Below are positions 23,754-30,562 of a DNA stretch of 30,562 bases, in pieces (the first letter of the stretch is position 1; every line of letters begins with the position of its first letter). Made by a program: the position numbers and the translations under genes. The notes below the pieces were generated by a model. It was not told the origin of the DNA, did not search any database, and saw only the letters and a list, made by a program, of their open reading frames with translations. The stretch is from CAYZIC01 sp964478335 (GTDB lineage Bacteria > Verrucomicrobiota > Kiritimatiellia > RFP12 > DVOR01). Where the stretch lies: positions 1 through 30,562 of the forward strand of contig CAYZIC010000024.1 of assembly GCA_964478335.1 (NCBI GenBank), read 5' to 3'.

Positions 23754-24950
23754 CTAGTTTGATTTTGCGCGCTTAGAAGGAGCCTTTTTTGTACGGGGGG
23801 ACTGCTTTTTTGTATGTTTTTTGGTAGGCGCAGGAGGGTCTTTTTTAGAAATAGCGCAGAGGATGCCGCAAGTAAGAGCCATACTGAGTAGGCTAGCACC
23901 GCCTAGGGAGATAAAGGGGAGCGTGATACCTGTCATGGGGAGCGCTTTGATGACACCCCCGACATTGAGGATGACCTGAGAGACGATTGTTGCGCTCAAT
24001 GCAGCAGAGATGAGGTGTGAGAGAGGGTTGCCTTTGCCGGCGTTGACCCCACGCCAGACGATGATCCAGTAGGCAGATAGGAGCATCGCACTACCGACGA
24101 GACCGAACTCTTCAGCCCACGCACTGTAGATAAAGTCCGATTCGACAATGGGGATGAATTGAGGAGAGCCCTGATTGTATCCTGCGCCAAAGATGTATCC
24201 CGAGTAGAGCGCACAGAGGCTTTGAAGGATTTGCCATCCACTGTCTAGCTCGTGGGCGAAAGGATTGAGCCAGGCTTCGACACGACGACTCGCTGTGGCC
24301 GATATGCAACTGATTGCGAGCGTGGCACCAGACCAGAGCAGAGCGCCAATTGCAATCCACCCAACCCGGCGCGTGGCCGTAGCGAGGACAAAAACAAGCG
24401 TTAAGCAGAGCAGTAGTACGAGCCCAAGGTCGCGAACGAGGACACCGAGGATGAGGGGGAGCCCCCAGATAAAACCAATAGACAATGTTCCGCGAAGCGA
24501 TGGCGTGGGAATTGCGAGGAAGGAGCCTTTGACATCGTCGATATTTTTGTGGAGGTAGCAGGCAAGAGAGATGGCGAGGAGGGGTTTGGCGATTTCAGTG
24601 GGATTGAGTCGTCCTGGTAGGTAGATGCCACCACGATAGTGTATGCCAAAGACGAGCAGGCTAGCCATGACACCTAGTGCCATCAACCAAATTGGCCAGG
24701 TTAAGCGCGGCACCCAGCGCTCAATACGCATAGGGCTCAGCATGATACAAGGTAGGATAAACGCCGCAACCGCAAGAGATAGATTGATAGGCGATTCTTG
24801 CCCCAAGATTCTCGCTCTAAAGAGGGCACCTACCGCCATCAAAATGAGCGTCGTCCACGCAAGGATCTTGTCCCCTCGGTAAAATGGCGAGAGGAGGTAG
24901 AGTGCGGCGAGGGTGAGCAGAGCTGGAGAAATAAGGGAGACAGAAATCAT
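23754..24950 (-). CDS. ftsW: FtsW/RodA family peptidoglycan polymerase
   Basis: A 398-aa SEDS-family membrane protein with about ten membrane segments. The SEDS motifs are YSAWAEEFGLVG (conserved loop) and the C-terminal LNVGGVIKALPMTGITLPFISLGGASLLSM. These proteins polymerise lipid II together with a class B PBP. Its position in the division cluster with ftsI favours FtsW over RodA. The C-terminus is a basic Lys/Pro/Ser tail of about 30 residues. It starts 28 bases after the DedA-ATP-grasp stop. The usual murD and murG neighbours are not seen. Confidence 0.88.
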   Translation of the reverse strand: MISVSLISPALLTLAALYLLSPFYRGDKILAWTTLILMAVGALFRARILGQESPINLSLAVAAFILPCIMLSPMRIERWVPRLTWPIWLMALGVMASLLVFGIHYRGGIYLPGRLNPTEIAKPLLAISLACYLHKNIDDVKGSFLAIPTPSLRGTLSIGFIWGLPLILGVLVRDLGLVLLLCLTLVFVLATATRRVGWIAIGALLWSGATLAISCISATASRRVEAWLNPFAHELDSGWQILQSLCALYSGYIFGAGYNQGSPQFIPIVESDFIYSAWAEEFGLVGSAMLLSAYWIIVWRGVNAGKGNPLSHLISAALSATIVSQVILNVGGVIKALPMTGITLPFISLGGASLLSMALTCGILCAISKKDPPAPTKKHTKKQSPRTKKAPSKRAKSN

Positions 24951-24978
24951 TGTTGATGATTACCTAATAGGCCAAGGA

Positions 24979-26697
24979 TTAGGCACTGGTGTTGTCAGAG
25001 CTCCATTGGGGGAGGTCTTTGGATTTAGTCTTGTAGATGCCGTAGAGCTCGTGAAAGACTTGCTTGTAGGGGATGGTTGGGCCATGCATGGTGCGATTGT
25101 GTAGTGCGACAGCGAGTCTACGGCGGATCTGTCTAAATAGGATGTGGTAGACTTGCAAGAAAGAGCATCCCGGGTCAAACATCTCTAATGGCGACATGGC
25201 CGTGGAGAACCCGATGATGGTATAGTGTCCTGCGGCGATGGATTCGATAGAGTTACCCTTGATCGTTAGCTGGACGTGATGAATCCCATCGATTTGCTCG
25301 AGCATACCATTGATCGCAGGGATGATTGGCATGAGCTGGTGGAGGTCGAGCGTCTCAAAGCGCGTTCCCAATCGGTGATTAGCGGGATAGTTGACGCGGT
25401 AAGCTTCATTGGCAGGGAGGATGTCGTCAAGGATTTTGCTAAGCTGGTTGTAAAAGCGGTGAGGGAGGCGTCTGCCTCGATTGCTTGCGAGGATTAGTTG
25501 ACGAATTGAGTGCTTACCATCGCCCGTGATGATGAGCGGATGGCGAATTACTGCAGAGCATAGATGCCCATGAGCGTGTGATGGGGCACGATAATAGGAG
25601 AGTGTGAGCTCCATTTTAGAGGAGATGTTCTCTTGGACGATAAGTTTTTGTGTGCGTGGGTATGCTCGTAAAAAGTCCTCTAGGTCACCCTGCCCACGAA
25701 TGAGCTTAACGCCCTCCCCACTGTGACCGATGTCTGGTTTTACCACAAAAGGGTAGGGGAAATTAGCCTGCAAGACAGCGTCGATTCTTTGGCTCATGGT
25801 TTGCGTCATGGCGGGCTCAATCACGCAAAAGCGCACCAGTCTCTCTGAGGCGACCGGCTGGATGAGCGCAAGGGCCTTTGACTTGGATTCAAGAAGGTAG
25901 CTTGTCGTACTAATTGCAGGGTTGATACTACATGGCTTGATCCAGCACTTGTGGCAAAAGAGCATCCTATAGTAACCATAGATGAGCGAGGGAATGGCAA
26001 ATGCCAAAAAGCTCCAAAATTCATAGAGCCCGATAGGGGTGGGATCTTCTGGCAGAGATCCACGCAATTTTGCACGCTCAGTGAGCTCTTTGGTGACGCG
26101 TTTGGCGATAATCGCATTGCCCACTAAAAAACCCACCACCAAGACCGCAACGATTGCACCCGCCGCCAGAGGGCTCCTTTGCCAAAGCGCTTCGAGCCAT
26201 TCGATAGGCTTGCGCAAGAGCACCTTGCCGCCAAAGATCACGATGGCAGCTTGTAACGCACAAGATAAGAAAGAGTAGATCGTATAGGTCGTAATCGGGA
26301 CGCGCAGCATCCCCGCAGCAATGAGAGCAAAGGTACGGATGCCTGGCGTGAATCGAATGATAAACATCGTTTTACCTAGATGCTTACTAAAGAATTCCTC
26401 AAAGACGCTAATTAAGCCGATATGGTTTTTGATCACCTTGAGCTTACAGATATAGCGCATCGCAAATCTCGCCGGCAAGTACATCAATATATCCCCAACA
26501 AAGACCCCCCACAAGGCCGCATGAAAAGCCACACTCGGCGGAAGGTATCCCGTTGCAATCAGCGGGGGTAAAAGCGTCCAACAGACGATATTCTCAAAGA
26601 AGAAAGTCGCCACCGCCACCGCCCATCCTTGCATGATCGGATCATTGGCGAATGCTTTAACGGTTTCTTGAAAAAATTCAGGGTCAAGATTCATCAT
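24979..26697 (-). CDS. DedA-type membrane protein fused to an ATP-grasp-like domain
   Basis: A 572-aa fusion. Residues about 1-210 are a DedA (SNARE-associated) domain with several membrane segments; seen motifs include GVFVGDILMYLPARF and FIIRFTPGIRTF with the functional Arg. DedA proteins include flippases for undecaprenyl phosphate. Residues about 290-560 follow an ATP-grasp ligase pattern: FVVKPDIGHSGEGVKLI, LIVQENISSKMELTLSYYR, ITGDGKHSIRQLI and NHRLGTRFE. The positions where relatives carry the Mg-binding Asp and Glu/Asn (RFDLRY and ILEINGA-type motifs) read VQLTIKG and IIGFSTA here. The start overlaps the ftsI stop (ATGA). It may be a cell-envelope lipid or precursor handling protein; the role is unknown. 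Confidence 0.8.
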   Translation of the reverse strand: MMNLDPEFFQETVKAFANDPIMQGWAVAVATFFFENIVCWTLLPPLIATGYLPPSVAFHAALWGVFVGDILMYLPARFAMRYICKLKVIKNHIGLISVFEEFFSKHLGKTMFIIRFTPGIRTFALIAAGMLRVPITTYTIYSFLSCALQAAIVIFGGKVLLRKPIEWLEALWQRSPLAAGAIVAVLVVGFLVGNAIIAKRVTKELTERAKLRGSLPEDPTPIGLYEFWSFLAFAIPSLIYGYYRMLFCHKCWIKPCSINPAISTTSYLLESKSKALALIQPVASERLVRFCVIEPAMTQTMSQRIDAVLQANFPYPFVVKPDIGHSGEGVKLIRGQGDLEDFLRAYPRTQKLIVQENISSKMELTLSYYRAPSHAHGHLCSAVIRHPLIITGDGKHSIRQLILASNRGRRLPHRFYNQLSKILDDILPANEAYRVNYPANHRLGTRFETLDLHQLMPIIPAINGMLEQIDGIHHVQLTIKGNSIESIAAGHYTIIGFSTAMSPLEMFDPGCSFLQVYHILFRQIRRRLAVALHNRTMHGPTIPYKQVFHELYGIYKTKSKDLPQWSSDNTSA

Positions 26698-28502
26698 TCC
26701 TCCTTGGTTGGCTTATCAGCGGGGATGGCTAAGTAGTTGCCTATACTTTCAGCAATTTTAGCAAAGATAGGAGCCGCCACCACGCCCCCCACATGGATAG
26801 GGTGGGGGCGCTCGAGCGTTACCAAAATGGTGAATCTAGGGTTACTCGCTGGAAAGACCCCACAAAAAGAGCCATAGTAATCCGTGTGAGAGTAGCCTCC
26901 TTTGGTTGGGATTTGGGCCGTACCCGTTTTGCCGGCGACGGTGTAGCTTTTGGTTGCGGCACGTCTTGCGGTGCCATTGCGCGTGGTGGTCTGCGACATC
27001 CACTGGGTGACTTGGAGAGAGATTTCTGGAGAGATCGGTCGGCCAACTACGGTTGGGGAGTTTTCGAGCAAGACAGTGCCATCAGTCGAGACAATGCGCT
27101 TCATCAAATAGGGCTTCATCAACTTGCCCCCATTGGCCAGGGCAGAATAGGCACAGACTAATTGAATCGGAGTCACCGCAATGCCCTGACCGATTACGAT
27201 ACGCGTCGGCGTGAGCATGCTCCATGATTTTACTTGAGGGAAGATCCCCCGCTCCTCTCCAGGGATATCTACTTGCGTCAAGCGACCAAAGCCAAAGGCT
27301 CTCAACGCAAGATCAAGGCGCTTATTGGGCTCGTTAAAGCCCGCTTGAGGATCGGGCTCAGCCAGGAGCAGGCCTATTTTAGCCGTGCCGATATTGGATG
27401 ATTTAGCAATGATTGTCTCTAGGCCGATTTCACCATAAACGTGATCTCTGAGAGGGCGCCCCGCATAGTACCACATCCCCTTGCCGACATCCGTGGTGTA
27501 GTTTTTATTGATCACACCGAGTTTGAGCGCCATGGCAATGGGGATGGGCTTCATGACAGACCCTGGCTCAAAGTTGAGGTTGACAATGGGGTTGCCGATT
27601 TCCTTTAAGGAGGGGGAATCCTTTGCGCGTGGCTTAAATTGATCGGGATTAAACTCGGGAGCCGTTGCAGCTGCAATAATCTCCCCAGTATGCACATCCT
27701 GCACGACAGCAAACCCAGAGGTGGCATTGTGTAGTGCGCCCCCCTCAAGGAGCGCATCGGTGCAAATATCTTGAATTGTTGAGTCTATCGTCAAGTGGAT
27801 ATCAGCACCTGGTAGTGGAGGTAATTCCTCGGTTCGATAGGGGCGGATCTCTTTGCGTCGAGCATCTGTACGCGTTTGGGTATAACCATTTGCCCCAAGT
27901 AGATACTTGTTGTAACGCTGCTCGATCCCGTAAAAGCCCACACCCTCAGCATTGACGAAGCCTAAAACCCGCTTGAGGCGATTTTCCGAGAAATAGTGCC
28001 GCACCTCCTTGATGTCCATACCAACACCTGCCAAAACATGCTGACTAGGGAGGATGCGTTCTTTGAGTGCACGGATTGTTTTCTCGTCTGTGAGAATGCC
28101 AAATGGTGTGTAGCGAACTTTGCGATCATAAGCCTTGCGGATCGTTTGAAAGTCACACCCCGTGATAGCAGCCGTCTCTTGAGCCAATAGATTGCGGTCA
28201 TATGGAGGACGATTTTTTTCTGCAGGCGATCCTGGCCCCAATTCAATACGCGGATCAAGCGCATCGATAAAGGCAATATAGCCTGGGATACTTTGTGCCA
28301 AGATGCGCGATTTGCAGTCGTAAATAGAGCCTCGCAATGCGAGCTTAGGCACCTCTAGTTGCCAATTGGGGCGCCCTTTGGTCTTCGGAGTAATCGCCTG
28401 TAACCAAATGAGTCTAACGATAACCCCAATAAAAATAAAGGGTAGTACGCAAAATACTACGATGATAGATAGATTGAGGTGACGTTTTGGCAAAGATTGC
28501 AT
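26694..28502 (-). CDS. ftsI: Division-specific class B penicillin-binding protein (FtsI/PBP3)
   Basis: This 602-aa transpeptidase cross-links septal peptidoglycan. One N-terminal membrane anchor (about 12-34) is followed by the pedestal domain. The catalytic domain has FEPGSVMKP with the nucleophile Ser near 315, SSN near 365 and KTGTAQ near 523, so all three catalytic motifs are intact. The GQGIAVTPIQLVCAYSALANGG segment is typical of the family. A PASTA domain is absent. Position between ftsL-like and the DedA fusion fits the division role. Confidence 0.94.
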   Translation of the reverse strand: MQSLPKRHLNLSIIVVFCVLPFIFIGVIVRLIWLQAITPKTKGRPNWQLEVPKLALRGSIYDCKSRILAQSIPGYIAFIDALDPRIELGPGSPAEKNRPPYDRNLLAQETAAITGCDFQTIRKAYDRKVRYTPFGILTDEKTIRALKERILPSQHVLAGVGMDIKEVRHYFSENRLKRVLGFVNAEGVGFYGIEQRYNKYLLGANGYTQTRTDARRKEIRPYRTEELPPLPGADIHLTIDSTIQDICTDALLEGGALHNATSGFAVVQDVHTGEIIAAATAPEFNPDQFKPRAKDSPSLKEIGNPIVNLNFEPGSVMKPIPIAMALKLGVINKNYTTDVGKGMWYYAGRPLRDHVYGEIGLETIIAKSSNIGTAKIGLLLAEPDPQAGFNEPNKRLDLALRAFGFGRLTQVDIPGEERGIFPQVKSWSMLTPTRIVIGQGIAVTPIQLVCAYSALANGGKLMKPYLMKRIVSTDGTVLLENSPTVVGRPISPEISLQVTQWMSQTTTRNGTARRAATKSYTVAGKTGTAQIPTKGGYSHTDYYGSFCGVFPASNPRFTILVTLERPHPIHVGGVVAAPIFAKIAESIGNYLAIPADKPTKEE

Positions 28503-28572
28503 TGCAACTACACGCCTCGCAAAGAGAGGAGAGCATCCCAGTCAGAGAGGGGACGGGTGCTCTCAGCTTAGG

Positions 28573-28971
28573 TTAATAGTGCATCTGTACGAATTGTTGC
28601 TTGGCAGTAAGTGGCCTAATTTTACCGACTTGAGCCAAAATCGCAGGAGAGGGCGATTCGATACCAGATGCGCTGACGCGAACGATCTGCGCAGGTGTCG
28701 GATAGTGCATGGCAAGACCATTACGAGCGATCGCATGATCAATACTCTCACTGTCGCTCAAAGTCGCCCACATGGCCGATTCACGCTCGATGCGCTGATT
28801 GCAGCTGGCGATATCACGCTCGATCACCTTGCAATGATTGCCATAGTAATTTTCTTGCATCTTAAAGATTGCAAAGGAGAGCACTGGCAGTGCCACAATA
28901 ATAATACTCGCAATGACCTTGCCATAAGAAATAATGGACAGGCCTTGATGTGTTGTAATCCGCTTATTCAT
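28573..28971 (-). CDS. FtsL-like division protein
   Basis: A 132-aa bitopic membrane protein: short cytoplasmic N-terminus, one membrane segment (about 17-38), then a helical periplasmic stretch (about 42-75) predicted to form a coiled coil. FtsL is poorly conserved in sequence, so the call rests on size, topology and location between rsmH and ftsI. FtsL couples FtsB/FtsQ to FtsW-FtsI activity. It overlaps the rsmH stop by 8 bases. Confidence 0.75.
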   Translation of the reverse strand: MNKRITTHQGLSIISYGKVIASIIIVALPVLSFAIFKMQENYYGNHCKVIERDIASCNQRIERESAMWATLSDSESIDHAIARNGLAMHYPTPAQIVRVSASGIESPSPAILAQVGKIRPLTAKQQFVQMHY

Positions 28972-29950
28972 GATTCACCCCTCTCTGTGTGATGCCAGAC
29001 AATTCGCCCACCAAGGCGACCGCTCGTAATTTTGCCGTTCTAGAGCGCACGTTGACATCGATTTCATCATCTTGCGCCGACAACGGCTTACGCAACAGAT
29101 CCTTGACCTTAGGCAAGTCCCCCTGCCAGATTTCACCGCCCTGCTGCAATGCCACCATTCTACCCGCGTGGCCACGGAAAAACGTCTTCACGACCCGATC
29201 AGTCAAGCTCTCAAAGGTAATGATCAGTAATCGACCACCCGGCGCCAATAGCTTGAGACTCTGCTCCATCGCATCAATCAAATCCTGCATCTCCTGATTG
29301 ACCGCCATTCTCAGCGCCTGAAAGACCCTCGTCGCCGGGTGCTTACCCTTAGCCTTGGCCTTGCCCCCCGCAACAGCCGCAATCAAATCAGCCAATTGTA
29401 GGGTCGTTGTCAAAGGAGCCTTCTCTCTCGCCGCGACGATTGCCTTAGCAAAGCGCATCGCTTGGGGCTCTTCACCCCATTTGCGAAAGAGGTCCGCCAA
29501 CTCTTGGGCCGAGAGCTGCGCGACCAAATCCGCCGCCGTATCCCCGCCACTGATATCCATACGCATATCAAGCGGACCATCAAATCTAAAGCTAAATCCT
29601 CGCTCTGCGGTATCTAGTTGATCACTGGAGACCCCCAAATCGAGCAAAATACCATCCACTTGGCCCACGCCATCAATGAGACCAAAGCCATTGGCCTCAG
29701 CCAAGCGACCAATGTCACCATGTGCACCATGCACCAACGTATGCTTCCCCGGTATCGGCTCGAGGTTTTTCGCCGCACGAGCGAGCGCCTCCTCATCGCG
29801 ATCAATACCCAATAAGCGCCCCGCATCCCCAGCCAGTCTCATCACAGCCGAGGCGTGACCAGCTTGACCAAGCGTCCCATCAATATAGGTCCCGCCTGCC
29901 TTGACTGACATCGTTTGTACGACTTCATTGAGTAAAACTGGGATATGCAT
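28964..29950 (-). CDS. rsmH: 16S rRNA (cytosine-1402-N4) methyltransferase RsmH
   Basis: A 328-aa SAM-dependent enzyme that methylates C1402 in the ribosomal P site. The N-terminus HIPVLLNEVVQTM and the SAM-binding region GTYIDGTLGQAGHASA are typical, as are GILLDLGVSSDQLDTAERGFSF, the PLDMRMD motif and the QALRMAVNQE segment. The usual SFHSLEDRIVK block reads TFESLTDRVVK here, with Glu in place of His. It follows mraZ by 32 bases, the standard dcw order. Confidence 0.94.
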   Translation of the reverse strand: MHIPVLLNEVVQTMSVKAGGTYIDGTLGQAGHASAVMRLAGDAGRLLGIDRDEEALARAAKNLEPIPGKHTLVHGAHGDIGRLAEANGFGLIDGVGQVDGILLDLGVSSDQLDTAERGFSFRFDGPLDMRMDISGGDTAADLVAQLSAQELADLFRKWGEEPQAMRFAKAIVAAREKAPLTTTLQLADLIAAVAGGKAKAKGKHPATRVFQALRMAVNQEMQDLIDAMEQSLKLLAPGGRLLIITFESLTDRVVKTFFRGHAGRMVALQQGGEIWQGDLPKVKDLLRKPLSAQDDEIDVNVRSRTAKLRAVALVGELSGITQRGVNHE

Positions 29951-29982
29951 GAGCGTCCTTATTGTGAAATCAAGATTATCGA

Positions 29983-30459
29983 CTACATCAATGCCGCAAA
30001 GGCATCATTCAAACCATCCACATCGATCTCCTCGCTCACTGGCACCTGAGCAGGATCCCACAATTGAATGCGATTAACCGCACCCACCAGCGTCACAGCC
30101 TTTTGCAAATTCGCATACTTAAGCAAACGATCTGAAATACGAATACGTCCTTGCACGTCAAAGCTTAACTGCTCAGAATTCGCACCAATCGTACGCAAAG
30201 CAGCAATCAGCTTGCGGTCAAAGTACGACTTCTTACGCAAAGAGCCCAAGAGCATCTGCATCTCATCAAAAGGCATAATCGTCAAGCAAGGCTCCGAGGG
30301 ATCAGGCAGGACAAAGAGATACTTAGGATTACCCATGAGATCACGCCAGCCAGCTGGAATCGTCAATCGCTTTTTAGGATCCAAAGCATGGTCAAAGCGA
30401 CCCAGCAAAAATGCGGGGGCGCCCTGTCCTGTTAGCGATGTTGCCTCGATTTGTTCCAC
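29983..30459 (-). CDS. mraZ: Transcriptional regulator MraZ
   Basis: A 158-aa AbrB-like DNA-binding protein, the first gene of the dcw cluster. It has the expected two copies of the MraZ domain, with DPKKR in the first (DHALDPKKRLTIPAGWR) and DVQGR in the second (SFDVQGRIRISDRLL). MraZ binds short tandem repeats ahead of its own operon and represses it. The start codon is GTG, preceded by AAGAAGGT. Candidate operator repeats run right up to the start. Confidence 0.93.
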   Translation of the reverse strand: MEQIEATSLTGQGAPAFLLGRFDHALDPKKRLTIPAGWRDLMGNPKYLFVLPDPSEPCLTIMPFDEMQMLLGSLRKKSYFDRKLIAALRTIGANSEQLSFDVQGRIRISDRLLKYANLQKAVTLVGAVNRIQLWDPAQVPVSEEIDVDGLNDAFAALM

Positions 30460-30508
30460 GGTGACCTTCTTTGACCTTTTGTGACACTATTAAACACCAT
30501 TTGACACT
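30459..30508 (-). promoter_or_regulatory. Candidate MraZ operator, five 10-bp tandem units
   Basis: Read on the minus strand, five units tile without gaps: AGTGTCAAAT, GGTGTTTAAT, AGTGTCACAA, AAGGTCAAAG, AAGGTCACCG. The exact 10-bp period places each unit on the same face of the helix, as in known MraZ operators. They cover the -10 element, the predicted transcription start and the ribosome binding site. Two further AAAGTGT motifs on the other strand lie 21 bp apart at 30522 and 30543. Confidence 0.7.
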
Positions 30509-30517
30509 AAAGGTCAA
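30489..30517 (-). promoter_or_regulatory. Promoter of the mraZ operon
   Basis: On the minus strand, TTGACC (30517-30512), a 17-bp spacer and TTTAAT (30494-30489). The transcription start is expected near 30482, about 23 nt before the GTG start of mraZ. Confidence 0.65.
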
Positions 30518-30562
30518 GAGCAAAGTGTCCAAAAGCTAGAAAAAAGTGTAAAAAAAGCAAAT

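Overview
The window looks like chromosomal DNA from a Gram-negative (diderm) bacterium. It carries Tol-Pal (tolB, pal), TatB/TatC, several lipoproteins with clear lipoboxes, and the start of a division and cell-wall (dcw) cluster. The mix of a type III glutamine synthetase, a MutT-BirA fusion, an RdgC homologue, a DUF3825 protein and abundant small intergenic repeats made me think of the PVC group, most likely Verrucomicrobiota. That placement rests on gene content only and was not tested by a search.

Region 1 (1-6494, + strand) is the accessory-looking end. It opens with a 23-bp-periodic array of 16-bp palindromes and a block of small repeats. Two tandem sigma70-type promoters follow, then a structured leader with a strong intrinsic terminator. 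Next come an 803-aa protein combining two RpoA-CTD-like segments with a sigma region-4-like helix-turn-helix, a 66-aa protein of unknown function, a 16-bp perfect hairpin, a 535-aa DUF3825 protein and a lipocalin lipoprotein. The intergenic DNA on both sides of the lipocalin gene (5458-5890 and 6495-6925) is packed with short dispersed repeats.

Region 2 (6926-17163, - strand) is a long array read right to left: tolB, pal, tatB, tatC, rdgC-like, ktrA-like RCK protein, apbE, a GNAT acetyltransferase, glnN and a MutT-BirA fusion. Many junctions overlap or nearly touch (ATGGCTAA, TAATG, ATGA), so much of it is probably co-transcribed. A good promoter lies ahead of tolB.

Region 3 (17342-22581, - strand) holds a four-gene operon: aminotransferase, ureohydrolase with a Cys-rich tail, HAD-like protein and mnmA. 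Upstream of it are a tRNA operon (Gly-Leu-Val) with its own promoter and terminator, and a small lipoprotein pseudogene with two in-frame stops in its signal peptide.

Region 4 (22582-23656) is another repeat-rich gap with a doubtful small ORF. It ends in a compact transcription unit in which a nearly leaderless 31-codon basic peptide gene precedes tRNA-Cys.

Region 5 (23754-30517, - strand) is the 5' end of a dcw cluster: mraZ, rsmH, ftsL-like, ftsI, a DedA-ATP-grasp fusion and ftsW. The usual murE-mraY-murF-murD block is absent between ftsI and ftsW, and the fusion protein sits there instead. Upstream of mraZ, five 10-bp units tile the DNA from the -10 element into the ribosome binding site, which looks like a MraZ operator.
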